64,000 bases of DNA, taken from NCBI RefSeq assembly GCF_002395745.1, contig NZ_DGUN01000046.1, forward strand, positions 1 through 64,000, read 5' to 3'. Both the position numbers and the translations under genes were made by a program. The notes beneath the pieces are model-generated. The model searched no databases, had not been told where the DNA came from, and saw only the letters and a list, made by a program, of their open reading frames with translations. Shown here one piece after another: positions 35,143 through 43,620 of the stretch (positions within the stretch are counted from its first letter, which is position 1; each line of letters opens with the position of its first letter). Origin of the DNA: Fibrobacter sp. UBA4309 (GTDB taxonomy: Bacteria; Fibrobacterota; Fibrobacteria; Fibrobacterales; Fibrobacteraceae).

Positions 35143-38100
35143 ATGTTTCGTACCCGCTTTTTAACGTGTTTCATATTTGCGTTCTTTGTCGGCCAGGCGC
35201 TCGCCCAGGTGGAATTTCCGCTGGGCTCCGAGGTCGTAAATGTCAAGAAAGCCCCCTATAACGCCAAGGGCGATGGCAAGACCGACGATACGGAAGCCAT
35301 CCAGAAAGCCTTGAACGACCACCCGAACGGAGACTATATCATCTACCTCCCCCACGGCATCTACAAAATTTCGAACACGCTGACCTGGCCCGAAGGCAAA
35401 AAGCCCGAAGAATCCTTCAAGCGCACCATCTTGCAGGGTCAAAGCATCGGCGGCACCATTATCAAGCTCGAAGACAACTGCCAAGGATTTGACAACGAAG
35501 ATTTCCCCATGCCCGTCATCATGACCGGCGAGGGACCGAAAGTAAAACAGAGAAACTCTATCCGCGACCTCACCATCCGTACCGGCAAGGGCAACGCTGG
35601 CGCTATCGGCATCCGTTTCAACGCGGGCATCCAGGGAACCATCAACAACGTGAAGGTCCATTCCGGCGACAGCTCGGGCGTGTACGGCATCGACATGGGC
35701 TTTACCGAAAACATCGGCCCCCTGCTCCTCAAGAATGTCGAAGTGAGTGGTTTCAACGTCGGCGTCTACACTGCAGGCGAAATGAACGGCATGACTTTCG
35801 AGCATGTCAACCTGGGAGGCCAGAAAAAATACGGCCTCATGAACGACAATCAGACGCTCGCCGTCCGCGGACTTCGATTCAAGGGGGCTGTCCCTGCCGT
35901 GTACAACCGCGGCAAGAACGCATCCATGGTGCTTGTCGACGCGACACTGGAATACTCGCCCGCCAAGGGTGAAAAATCCAAACCGACCTCGGCCATCGTG
36001 AACGAAAGCCAGCTATTCGCACGCTCGGTGATGACCAGCAAGTTCCAGACAAAAATCAAGAGCACCAAGAAAGCCTACGGAGAATCCTTTGTCGGCAACG
36101 AAATCATCGAATTCGCCACCCAGCCCAGCCAGCAGCTCTGCCACAGTCCCAAGCAGTCCATGCGCGTGCCCGTGGCCGAAACTCCGAGCTTTGCCGAACA
36201 GAGGGCCGACAACTGGACGACCATCGCCGGCGACTACGGCGGAAAGATGAACACCGGTTCCGACGACGCCAAGGCCATCCAGGACGCTATCGACGACGGC
36301 GCCGAAACCATCTACTTCCCGCCCGGAGGCCGTTGGACCATCAACCGCGACATCTATATCCGCAACCGCGTCCGCAGGCTTATCGGTACCGAAGGCCGCA
36401 TCGACGGCAAGGGTAAGTTTATTATCGAAGAGGGTGCTTTCAACGAGCTTACCATCGAACGCTTCTCCGAATTCGGCAACGGCATCATCCAGAAATCCCG
36501 CCGTGCGGTACTCCTCAAGAACATGATGTTCAAGTCGTTCGAATCCGCCGAAGTCGGCACGGGCGACGTCTACATGGAAGACGTGTCCGTCGGGACAATC
36601 CAAATCAACTACCAGAAGTTCTGGGGCCGCCAGATTACGATGAGCGGCGACACGAAGGGTCCCAAGATCCAGAACAACGGCGGTACGATGTGGATCCTCG
36701 GCCTTACCGCACGCGACGGCAACACCATCTTGCAGAACTTCAACAAGGGTTTTGCCGAGCTGCTCGGAGTCCACGTGATTGCAAGCGACAAGGCGAAGAA
36801 CCGCCCGATGTTCATCAACGACAACTCGCACCTCTCCATCGCTGGCCTCAAGGAAACGCTCACCCGCGGCAACCCCTACCCCAAGATTGTCGAGGAATCC
36901 CGCCAGGGTTCCGCCATCTATTCGCTGATGGGCGCAGACCAGGTCAAGAACGAAAGTGGTGGATCCATGGTGGTCCTGTATACAGGGTACGCCCCCAAGC
37001 AGGGTGCCAACGAAAAACCCATTGCCAAGGTATCCAAGGAACTCCTGCTTGTCCAGCCCAACTCCTTGAAGTTGCACGGCGATGTCGAAGACGACGGTCG
37101 TGGCGACGGCCTCTGCCGAGTCCCCGTGGCATGGAAGAAGGTTTCCGGCCCCGGAAAGGCCACGTTCTCCGACACATCGAGTTACGAAACGGACGTGTCG
37201 TTCACCTCTAGCGGCCGGTACAACGTGACGTTCACCGCCAACGACGGGTACGAAGTCGGTGCCGACACCGCCAAGATATACGTTTTCGACAAGCGCTACA
37301 CGACTCTCGACAACTCCGGCGACAACATCCCCAGCGGCCGCGGCATGGATACGTGGATTTCGCAGTTCGACAACTATAGCCCGCACAACTCGGATGCGAA
37401 CCTCCGGATTGCGAACGTCAAGGACGAAGCCGGAAAGATTTATTTGAAGTTCGACCTGTCCGCGCTCCCGGGACCGCTCTTCGATGCAGCACTCAAGCTG
37501 GAATTCGATACGGATTCTATCAAGAAGCCCGTGCAGCTGAACATCTTCGGCCTCAAGGAAACGTCCAAGGACATGAACTTCGGCGAAGAAAAGCTCGGCG
37601 TCGACTGGCGTGACGACGAACTCACCTGGGAGAACGCCCCCGCGAACCTCCGTGACCAGCCGGGCGGCCAGTTCAACATCCGCAAGAATTCCGGTGGCGG
37701 CATCGACACCAAGTACGCCGACTACCTGGGCATCATCACCGTGAACCCGAAGGCACCGCTGGGAGCGTTCCTCCGCACGCCGACACTCACCGAGTTCTTC
37801 AAACGCAAGCACGAATCCGGCCTCTACACGCTCATCTTGACGGCAGTCGCCCCCGGCGAGACCCTCATCAAGTCCCGTAACGACGGCAAGAACTCCGCTC
37901 CCGCCCTTTACGTAGGCTACTTCAACACCTCCAAGTCCGTCACCGGCGACGAGATGGACGGCGGTTACACGCTCACGAAGGTAAACATCGACATCTACAG
38001 CCTGGACTGCGACTTCGACCTGACTGTCGGCTATCCGCAGTTCGTACAAATCGAGATCCTGAACGAGTTCGGCAAGCGCATGCTGGTCGTCGCCGCGCGC

Positions 38101-38226
38101 GACCTCCCCGGCGAAAAGAAGACGCACTTCAAGTTCAAGGCGATGGCCTTCCCCACCGGCAGGTACACGCTCAAGATTATCGGTGAAGCGTTCACCGCAG
38201 AACAGAAATTCTACATCCTCAACTAG
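35143..38226 (+). CDS. Secreted GH55-like double beta-helix polysaccharidase
   Basis: 1027 residues with a signal peptide (to about GQALA, residue 22). Two pectate-lyase-3-type beta-helix halves follow: the first begins YNAKGDGKTDDTEAIQKALN (about 37-56), the second at GDYGGKMNTGSDDAKAIQDA (about 365). Two such halves in one chain are the hallmark of GH55 beta-1,3-glucanases. A PKD-like domain (about 635-712), a DNRLRE/CBM96-like domain (about 715-930, NLRIANVKDEAGKIYLKFDL) and a type IX-like C-terminal sorting domain ending QKFYILN complete it. It probably acts outside the cell on beta-glucan. The catalytic Glu was not placed with confidence. A lipoprotein gene follows 11 nt later. Confidence 0.8.
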   Translation: MFRTRFLTCFIFAFFVGQALAQVEFPLGSEVVNVKKAPYNAKGDGKTDDTEAIQKALNDHPNGDYIIYLPHGIYKISNTLTWPEGKKPEESFKRTILQGQSIGGTIIKLEDNCQGFDNEDFPMPVIMTGEGPKVKQRNSIRDLTIRTGKGNAGAIGIRFNAGIQGTINNVKVHSGDSSGVYGIDMGFTENIGPLLLKNVEVSGFNVGVYTAGEMNGMTFEHVNLGGQKKYGLMNDNQTLAVRGLRFKGAVPAVYNRGKNASMVLVDATLEYSPAKGEKSKPTSAIVNESQLFARSVMTSKFQTKIKSTKKAYGESFVGNEIIEFATQPSQQLCHSPKQSMRVPVAETPSFAEQRADNWTTIAGDYGGKMNTGSDDAKAIQDAIDDGAETIYFPPGGRWTINRDIYIRNRVRRLIGTEGRIDGKGKFIIEEGAFNELTIERFSEFGNGIIQKSRRAVLLKNMMFKSFESAEVGTGDVYMEDVSVGTIQINYQKFWGRQITMSGDTKGPKIQNNGGTMWILGLTARDGNTILQNFNKGFAELLGVHVIASDKAKNRPMFINDNSHLSIAGLKETLTRGNPYPKIVEESRQGSAIYSLMGADQVKNESGGSMVVLYTGYAPKQGANEKPIAKVSKELLLVQPNSLKLHGDVEDDGRGDGLCRVPVAWKKVSGPGKATFSDTSSYETDVSFTSSGRYNVTFTANDGYEVGADTAKIYVFDKRYTTLDNSGDNIPSGRGMDTWISQFDNYSPHNSDANLRIANVKDEAGKIYLKFDLSALPGPLFDAALKLEFDTDSIKKPVQLNIFGLKETSKDMNFGEEKLGVDWRDDELTWENAPANLRDQPGGQFNIRKNSGGGIDTKYADYLGIITVNPKAPLGAFLRTPTLTEFFKRKHESGLYTLILTAVAPGETLIKSRNDGKNSAPALYVGYFNTSKSVTGDEMDGGYTLTKVNIDIYSLDCDFDLTVGYPQFVQIEILNEFGKRMLVVAARDLPGEKKTHFKFKAMAFPTGRYTLKIIGEAFTAEQKFYILN

Positions 38227-38237
38227 CAGGTCAAAAA

Positions 38238-39968
38238 ATGATGGTTAACAACAAGCTTTTTATTTTGGCCCTCTCTGCCGCAGCCGCTTTAATCGGTTGT
38301 AGCGACAACAAGCACACCAACTCCTGGGAAGACGAGAACGACGGAGCCAGCTTCGCCGACGATTCCTTCAAGTCGAGTTCTTCACTGACGACCCGTCTGG
38401 ACATCGATTACAACGACACGTTGCAAATCGGGGATTCGCTCAACATCCACCTGGAAAAGGCAAAACTCGACACCGTCAAGGAAAAGGACACGACCTATGT
38501 CAAGCTCGCCTGTAGCGACGACGTCCTCTGCCTGGATTCCAACGCCAGCAAGGTTTCGATGTTCCTCGGAGAGTTCCCGGCGGGCAGCCTGATCTCTGTC
38601 GAAATTTCTACCGGCGACATGAAAAAGGATACGCTCCGCATCCGTAGCGAATTCGGCGAGATCCTCAAGACGACCCGCCCCGTCTACGACAGCACCAAGA
38701 AGACCGAAGTATTCTCCAACTACATGATTCCGGGACACTCCGAAGCGGAAAAGAACCAGTTCGTCGTGTTCAAGGACGGCTTCTATTACCTGGACCTGTA
38801 CGCCGACTTCAACCGGACCAGCCATCTGCGCCTGCTGGTCAACGTCGACTCGGCCTACTACGACTACATCGGCGACACCAACGAAGTCGTCATCGGCCTG
38901 AAGGACACGCTCCGCGGCATCACGCTTATCGGGACATCTCCCAAGGAAATCAACGTCAAGTTCAGTTCCAAGACCGGCTACAGCATCAACTTCTCGGCAA
39001 AGGGCAAGTGGATCAACTCGTTTGACCTGTTCGAAGAGAAGGAACTCGTTGCTTCGGATTCCGTGATAGACGCACTGCTCCTACCCGAAGATTCCACCGG
39101 CTGGACGCTCAAGATCAAGCCGCTAAATATCGAGAACTACCTTTCCGGCCCGTTCGCCACGTTCACCGCGACAACCAATTCTAGAGAACTGGGCAAGGGC
39201 GAATACCTGGCCGACCCCGACTCCATCGAAAAGATTGGCGACGCCCTGGAAGTGGTCCGCGAACGCAACACCCAGGCCAAGTACTACCTGCGCCAGGAAC
39301 AGTTCGTATGGCTTGCCGACATGAAGAAGGGCGATTCCATCGACGTGCAGCAAGAAATGATCGGCTACTTCGGCGGCGTGAACAACAAGTCGTATACGGT
39401 CATAGACAAGGACGGCAAGGAACTCGGGTCCGTCACGCCCTTGAGCCCGCGCTTCAAGGCGACCAAGGACGGAGCCGTGTATCTCCACTACCTGAGCACC
39501 TGCCCCTACCTGAGCAACGACAATGCCGACGAGACCCTGAAGTTCTCGACACGCGTCAGCTACTATGGCGCCCTCAGCTCCTTCTTCTTCTGCGACAAGG
39601 ACAACAAGGAACTGGACACCACCTATATCGTGCCCGGCGATACCGTCTACCTGAACAAGTTCAAGTTCAGGTCGGCCATGTCCCGAAGCATGACCTCGGG
39701 AGCCGGTTCGAGCGTCAAATGGTTCGTCCCCTGCATAGATATCGTGGAACACGAGGACGAAGAAGGCTTCACGGCCGTGCCCGTATTCAGCGTGCAGAAC
39801 GTGTCCTGCAAGGACAATGGCGGGAACCTCATCACGAAGGGTGAACAGGAAATATCCTCTTCCAGGCTGATTCCGCAGGAAGATGCCGAAGGCGGCACGT
39901 TCCGTCTTATCGCCGAAAGCCTCGCAGACCCGCTAAAACGCGATACTTTGACCATTATCGTGCAGTAA
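38238..39968 (+). CDS. Large lipoprotein encoded with the GH55-like enzyme
   Basis: 576 residues. The signal ends at ALIGC (Cys21), then an acidic/Ser region (about 25-50). The remainder is a string of beta-sandwich-like segments (for example DTLQIGDSLNIHL and FKDGFYYLDLYADF) without a known motif. Four Cys in the last third may form disulfides. It follows the GH55-like gene by 11 nt and is probably cotranscribed, so a role in binding or retaining the same polysaccharide or its products is plausible but not shown. Confidence 0.75.
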   Translation: MMVNNKLFILALSAAAALIGCSDNKHTNSWEDENDGASFADDSFKSSSSLTTRLDIDYNDTLQIGDSLNIHLEKAKLDTVKEKDTTYVKLACSDDVLCLDSNASKVSMFLGEFPAGSLISVEISTGDMKKDTLRIRSEFGEILKTTRPVYDSTKKTEVFSNYMIPGHSEAEKNQFVVFKDGFYYLDLYADFNRTSHLRLLVNVDSAYYDYIGDTNEVVIGLKDTLRGITLIGTSPKEINVKFSSKTGYSINFSAKGKWINSFDLFEEKELVASDSVIDALLLPEDSTGWTLKIKPLNIENYLSGPFATFTATTNSRELGKGEYLADPDSIEKIGDALEVVRERNTQAKYYLRQEQFVWLADMKKGDSIDVQQEMIGYFGGVNNKSYTVIDKDGKELGSVTPLSPRFKATKDGAVYLHYLSTCPYLSNDNADETLKFSTRVSYYGALSSFFFCDKDNKELDTTYIVPGDTVYLNKFKFRSAMSRSMTSGAGSSVKWFVPCIDIVEHEDEEGFTAVPVFSVQNVSCKDNGGNLITKGEQEISSSRLIPQEDAEGGTFRLIAESLADPLKRDTLTIIVQ

Positions 39969-39971
39969 ATC

Positions 39972-40000
39972 TTGAAACCAGGCCCCAAAATTGCTATTAT
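39972..40000 (+). promoter_or_regulatory. Promoter of rpsD
   Basis: TTGAAA (39972-39977), a 17-nt spacer and TATTAT (39995-40000) give a near-consensus promoter. It begins 3 nt after the upstream stop codon. The mRNA would start near 40007, just before a perfect 9-bp hairpin. Confidence 0.75.
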
Positions 40001-40011
40001 TGGAGCCTAAT

Positions 40012-40046
40012 CTTGCAAGTCGCGCCAAGCTCTGCCAACTTGCAAG
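40012..40046 (+). promoter_or_regulatory. Hairpin in the rpsD leader
   Basis: CTTGCAAGT (40012-40020) pairs perfectly with ACTTGCAAG (40038-40046) around a 17-nt loop, placing a stem at the 5' end of the rpsD mRNA. S4 represses its own operon through leader structures in other bacteria, so this is a candidate regulatory site. That role is inference. Confidence 0.5.
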
Positions 40047-40078
40047 CTGAACCAAAGAGCTTCCTCAAAGAGGTAAAT

Positions 40079-40684
40079 ATGTCCTCCTTCCGTGGACCAA
40101 AAGGTAAAGTAGCACGCTCCCTTGGCGTTGCCGTTTCTCAGAAGACTCAAAAGGCTCTCGATCGCCGCAACTTCGCGCCCGGCCAGCATGGCCAGAACCG
40201 CAAGAAGTCCGCTTCCGTGTACAAGCAGCAGTTGGTCGAAAAGCAGCGTCTTCGCTTCACCTACAACATTTCTGAAGCCCAGCTGGCCAAGGCTTACAAG
40301 GAAGCCAACCGCCGCGAAGGTTCTGCCGGTGACAACCTGATGATCTTGCTCGAAACCCGCCTGGACGCTCTCGTCTACCGCATGGGTTTTGCCCGCACCA
40401 TCTTCGCTGCCCGTCAGTACGTCGCACACGGCCACTTCGCCGTGAACGGTGTCCGCAGCTTCTCCCCCAGCCGTCTCGTGAAGGCTGGCGACGTGATTTC
40501 CGTGCGCGAACGTTCCAAGGAACACGTGCAGATCAAGGAAGCCATCGCCAACGCCCCGGCCGCTCCGGAATACCTGTCTGTCGACGCCGGCAAGATGGAA
40601 GGCACGCTCGTGAAGCTCCCGCTCCGCGAACAGATCCCTGTCCAGCTGCAGGAACAGCTCGTCGTGGAATACTACTCCAGGTAA
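40079..40684 (+). CDS. rpsD: 30S ribosomal protein S4
   Basis: 201 residues from ATG 40079, 7 nt after AAAGAGG. S4 binds 16S rRNA early in 30S assembly. FAPGQHGQNRKK, LETRLDALVYRMGFARTIFAARQYVAHGHFAVNG and the S4 RNA-binding domain are diagnostic; the Zn-binding cysteines of some S4 proteins are absent (C-minus form). The gene stands alone with its own promoter, leader hairpin and terminator rather than in the alpha operon with rpsM, rpsK and rpoA. Confidence 0.97.
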   Translation: MSSFRGPKGKVARSLGVAVSQKTQKALDRRNFAPGQHGQNRKKSASVYKQQLVEKQRLRFTYNISEAQLAKAYKEANRREGSAGDNLMILLETRLDALVYRMGFARTIFAARQYVAHGHFAVNGVRSFSPSRLVKAGDVISVRERSKEHVQIKEAIANAPAAPEYLSVDAGKMEGTLVKLPLREQIPVQLQEQLVVEYYSR

Positions 40685-40704
40685 GAGCTTCTACAGTTTC
40701 AAAA

Positions 40705-40735
40705 GGAGCGAGGCGAAAGCCCCGCTCTTTTTTTT
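40705..40735 (+). terminator. Rho-independent terminator of rpsD
   Basis: GAGCG-A-GGC pairs with GCC-C-CGCTC (one mismatch) around a GAAA tetraloop, followed by eight T, 21 nt past the rpsD stop. Confidence 0.9.
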
Positions 40736-40756
40736 ACGGCAAGTGCGGCCCATACA

Positions 40757-40781
40757 GAAAGCCCGGCGCAATGGCCGGGCT
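40757..40781 (-). terminator. Rho-independent terminator of ppa
   Basis: On the minus strand AGCCCGGC pairs perfectly with GCCGGGCT around a 6-nt loop, followed by TTTCTGT. It is 25 nt past the ppa stop; the T-run is short. Confidence 0.65.
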
Positions 40782-40805
40782 ATTCGAATTCCCTTATCGC
40801 GGGAA

Positions 40806-41396
40806 CTAGATCAGTTCTTCGGGCGGAAGGTGCTCCGCGCTTTCCGGTTCCTGGTAGAAGGATTCGGGTATCTGGACCTGGTTCTGGAAATAGGCGCGGT
40901 GGGCCGCGATAACGCGTTCACGGGCAAAGTTCGCATCTTGCCAGTCACCAATCTTCACGTCCTTGCCTTCCAGCTCCTTGTAGTTCTGGAAGAAGTTCTT
41001 GGTGATGCGCAGGAACATCTGGTCCACGTCACCGATATCCTTGATGGGGCGCGGGTTGAATACGGGCACGCCCAAGACCTTGTAGTCCTTCTTGCCGCCG
41101 TCGGTCATGTCGAGGGCGCCGATAACGCGGCAGGTGCAAACGGAACCCGTCATCATGGAGGCGGGGCTGTAGATAAGCATGTCGAGAGCGTCGCCGTCGT
41201 CGGCCTTGGTGCTCGGGATGAAGCCATACGTGCAGGGATAGCTCATGGAACTCAGCAGGCAGCGGTCCAGGCGGAACACGTGCAGGCGTTCATCATATTC
41301 GTACTTGAGGTTCGTGTCCTTGCCGATTTCCACGACGCAGTCAACTTCGTAGGGGTACTTACGTCCAATCGGGAGGTCCAGATAGTTAATCGCCAT
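40806..41396 (-). CDS. ppa: Inorganic pyrophosphatase (family I)
   Basis: 196 residues. The enzyme hydrolyses cytosolic pyrophosphate to two phosphates and pulls biosynthetic reactions forward. The region MSYPCTYGFIPSTKADDGDA followed by LDMLIY carries the family I metal site (DGDALD), and KDIGDVDQ and AFFQNY-like segments follow. EVDCVVEIGKDTNLKYEYD matches the N-terminal core. It has a candidate promoter at 41453-41481 and a short hairpin directly before the ribosome site, so its expression may be controlled at translation. Confidence 0.93.
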   Translation of the reverse strand: MAINYLDLPIGRKYPYEVDCVVEIGKDTNLKYEYDERLHVFRLDRCLLSSMSYPCTYGFIPSTKADDGDALDMLIYSPASMMTGSVCTCRVIGALDMTDGGKKDYKVLGVPVFNPRPIKDIGDVDQMFLRITKNFFQNYKELEGKDVKIGDWQDANFARERVIAAHRAYFQNQVQIPESFYQEPESAEHLPPEELI

Positions 41397-41406
41397 TTAT
41401 ACTCCA

Positions 41407-41424
41407 TAGGCCACCTTTGGCCTA
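41407..41424 (-). promoter_or_regulatory. Hairpin next to the ppa ribosome site
   Basis: TAGGCCA and TGGCCTA form a perfect 7-bp stem with a 4-nt loop in the ppa 5' leader; the GGAG ribosome site begins just after it. Proximity suggests it could modulate ribosome access, but no ligand or mechanism is evident. Confidence 0.4.
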
Positions 41425-41452
41425 AGTCTTTGTTTTTCAATACGTTAACGTA

Positions 41453-41481
41453 AATTTAACATTTATATAATAAATAGTCAA
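41453..41481 (-). promoter_or_regulatory. Candidate promoter of ppa
   Basis: On the minus strand TTGACT (41481-41476) and TAAATT (41458-41453) are 17 nt apart. The predicted leader is about 50 nt and contains the 41407-41424 hairpin. Confidence 0.5.
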
Positions 41482-41533
41482 GTGTGACCAGACGAGCTGT
41501 CTTGTCGTGAGCCGTAGGCGACTCGTATTGACG

Positions 41534-41601
41534 AGTGGTCGAAGGCTACCTTTGACCACTTGGCGCTTTAGCGCCTAGGTGGGCATGGCGACCTAGGTGG
41601 G
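41534..41601. repeat. Cluster of small inverted and direct repeats
   Basis: AGTGGTC (41534-41540) and GACCACT (41554-41560) form a 7-bp inverted repeat. GGCGCTTTAGCGCC (41562-41575) is a self-complementary hairpin. CCTAGGTGGG occurs twice (41574-41583 and 41592-41601). The block fills the gap between the Omp85-like gene and the ppa promoter and is more GC-rich than other gaps here. Its role is unknown. Confidence 0.55.
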
Positions 41602-41652
41602 AGCGAGCGAGTAACCGGAGGTTTCAGCACCCGAGACGTCGAGCGAGCGGTC

Positions 41653-42987
41653 TCATCTACTGCGCCAGCGGGACGAAGTCACCTTGTCGAAGAGCCCGAA
41701 GTAGAACACCGGTTCGCCCTTGTCGGGGCTGTAACCGACCTCGAAGCGGATGCGGTCGAGCGCCGGAATCACGAGATGCAGGCCACCGTAGACGGCACCC
41801 TCGTAATCGTCCCAGCCAGGGTGGCCCTTGTCCCACAGGAGGCTCCCGTCGAGACCGGCCACCAGCTGTACGCCGTAAAAGAAGTTCACCCCGGCGACAC
41901 TGGCCGAGCGGCGTTCCAGCAGCACGAACCTCTCCTCGAGCGTAAGGAGCGCCTCGTGGACGCCGAGGGAGAGCGAATCGGCCTCGTGCCCGCGGAAGGT
42001 GTTCGCGCCACCGTGATAATAGTAATCGTAAAATTTCACGTCTCCCGGACGCAAGCGTACCAGCGCCGTCGCACCCGTCACGAACTTGCCGAGCGTAAAG
42101 TAGGCGCGGGCATCCGTCAGGTACTCCCAGAAGTTCTCGCCACCCATGCCGCGGCAGCTTTCGCCATTGGACACGTCGCAATCACTGTCGCTGTCGTCGC
42201 CCTCGCCCACATGCGTGAGCATATACTCAAAATACACGCCCCTGCGGGTATCGAGCTTGCTGTCGCGATAATCGAAAGCGAAACCGATTCCCAGTTCCGG
42301 CAAGAAGGCGGCGTCTTGCAAATCGCGTCCAGCGACCGTCCATAGCAGCGACAAGTGCGGCAGCACCTTGTAGTCCAAATCCAGGTCAAGCAAGATGCTG
42401 TTCTCCTGGAAACCGCGGATGTTGTCGTAGCTGTCGGTCACGAGAAACTCGAAGTTCCACCCGAGCGGGAAACCGAGGAAGTATGGAGAACTCGCGTAGA
42501 ACGCATACTCGTTCTTGTCGAAGAACGGGTCGACCGTCGTGCGGTACTGCACCTCGGCGCGGATGTCCTCGCCCAGCACGTTCAGGTTCGCAAGCGCAAG
42601 CCCGAGCATCAGGCCGTCGCGGTCCGTCTTCTTGCCCGCAGGTGCGGGAATCCAGCGGAAAATTTCCTTGAGGGTGTAAGTCAATTCGGAACTCGGAATT
42701 CGGAATTCGGAATTAGACGCAGAGCGACAAGAGACCTCAATTTCCGTAAAGAGGTCCAGGTCCTGCAGGCGGAGCTTTTCGGCATTGAACTTCTCGACTG
42801 AGAACGGTTCGCCCACCTTGTTCAGGAGTTCGCGTTCCACCACGCGCGGGTTCGTATGCTCGAGGCCCTCGAAAGAAATCGAAGAAACTACCGTACCGTC
42901 GGCACAACCTTCTACGGGCGCATCCGCAAAGGCGGCAAAGGCACAGCACCCGACAAGAAGGCAAGTCTTTTTCACAAGATCTATCAC
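41653..42987 (-). CDS. Short Omp85/BamA-family outer-membrane protein
   Basis: 444 residues with a signal peptide (to about FAAFADA, residue 23). One POTRA-like domain (about 31-108: SSISFEGLEHTNPRVVEREL) is followed by a C-terminal surface-antigen barrel (about 125-444) with the family motif GGANTFRGHEADSLSLG, where the VRGY-type loop is FRGH. BamA itself has several POTRA domains and about 800 residues, so this is a small relative, possibly TamA-like or a patatin-type barrel. Four 7-bp repeats fall inside the POTRA coding region. No clear promoter; the divergent gene starts 98 nt away. Confidence 0.8.
   Translation of the reverse strand: MIDLVKKTCLLVGCCAFAAFADAPVEGCADGTVVSSISFEGLEHTNPRVVERELLNKVGEPFSVEKFNAEKLRLQDLDLFTEIEVSCRSASNSEFRIPSSELTYTLKEIFRWIPAPAGKKTDRDGLMLGLALANLNVLGEDIRAEVQYRTTVDPFFDKNEYAFYASSPYFLGFPLGWNFEFLVTDSYDNIRGFQENSILLDLDLDYKVLPHLSLLWTVAGRDLQDAAFLPELGIGFAFDYRDSKLDTRRGVYFEYMLTHVGEGDDSDSDCDVSNGESCRGMGGENFWEYLTDARAYFTLGKFVTGATALVRLRPGDVKFYDYYYHGGANTFRGHEADSLSLGVHEALLTLEERFVLLERRSASVAGVNFFYGVQLVAGLDGSLLWDKGHPGWDDYEGAVYGGLHLVIPALDRIRFEVGYSPDKGEPVFYFGLFDKVTSSRWRSR
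42687..42714. repeat. Heptanucleotide tandem repeat inside the Omp85-like gene
   Basis: Four consecutive 7-mers, CGGAACT then CGGAATT three times, encode the NSEFRIPSSE region of the POTRA domain on the minus strand. A change in copy number would shift the reading frame, because 7 is not a multiple of 3. Confidence 0.85.
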
Positions 42988-43085
42988 GAGAAAGTAAAAT
43001 AGAAAAAAAGAGGCACAGCGGCCTCATAGCCCCCAACCACTTTTTTCTATATTTGCAGTCGTAAAACAGAACCATCGAGGTCCCC

Positions 43086-43550
43086 ATGTTAGACTTTCTC
43101 GCAAATTATTGGCCCTACCTTATCGCGCTGGTCGTCATCGTGCTCGCCGTGTTCGCCTTCCGCGGTCTCCGCAAGGCACTCAAGGAAGGCGGTGGCGCGT
43201 TCAACCTCGAAACCATCCGCAAGAATTCCGAGCCCAACTTCGCAGCCCTGAAGCAGAAATCCAAGGCGTTGCTCGCCGACGCCGACATGATTTGCGAAAC
43301 CAAGGAAAACAGCAATCTCGTCATTCCCAAGAAAGAAGACATGATGTTCTTCCGCCGCGCCGTGCGCCAGAAATACAAACTCGCCATGTTCCTCGTGCCG
43401 GGCACGAACAAGGTCGTGTACTTCTTCTGCAAGACAGAACAGGGACTGCGCCGCCGCATCGAGAATCTCGTCATCAACCAGAAGTTCCGCGAAGGCAAGC
43501 CGCCCTACGTGGACATGGCCACCGGCGAAAAGCTGAAGTACCCGAGGTGA
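43086..43550 (+). CDS. Small membrane-anchored protein of unknown function
   Basis: 154 residues. A single N-terminal transmembrane helix (about 8-27, YLIALVVIVLAVFAFRGL) is followed by a basic cytoplasmic-like domain with KALLADADMICETKENSNLV, PKKEDMMFFRRAVRQKYKL and PPYVDMATGEKLKYPR. The first three-quarters are helical. I do not recognise the family. A ribosome site (CGAGG) and a TATATTTG box (43048-43055) precede the start. Downstream lies a heptamer-repeat gap and then hrpB. Confidence 0.65.
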   Translation: MLDFLANYWPYLIALVVIVLAVFAFRGLRKALKEGGGAFNLETIRKNSEPNFAALKQKSKALLADADMICETKENSNLVIPKKEDMMFFRRAVRQKYKLAMFLVPGTNKVVYFFCKTEQGLRRRIENLVINQKFREGKPPYVDMATGEKLKYPR

Positions 43551-43562
43551 CCTGCGGTCATC

Positions 43563-43595
43563 AGTTACTAGTTTTGAGTTACTAGAAAACTAGTA
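43563..43595. repeat. Heptamer tract and inverted repeat before hrpB
   Basis: AGTTACT, AGTTTTG, AGTTACT and AGAAAAC follow each other with period 7 (43563-43590). The same bases contain a perfect 10-bp inverted repeat, TACTAGTTTT (43566-43575) and AAAACTAGTA (43586-43595). It is not followed by a T run, so it is not a typical terminator. Confidence 0.7.
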
Positions 43596-43620
43596 GGGGA
43601 AAGCCTTCCGACTCTAGATA

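Noticed and set aside
36013..38127. Antisense open frame opposite the GH55-like gene
   Set aside because: It is fully contained in a gene with clear domains; Val/Glu/Asp-rich translation typical of a shadow frame.
41653..42987. BamA, the essential barrel-assembly protein
   Set aside because: Only one POTRA-like domain and 444 residues; BamA has several POTRA domains and about 800 residues.
43566..43595. Terminator between the small membrane protein and hrpB
   Set aside because: The 10-bp stem is AT-rich, has no following T run and coincides with a heptamer tract, so it is listed as a repeat.
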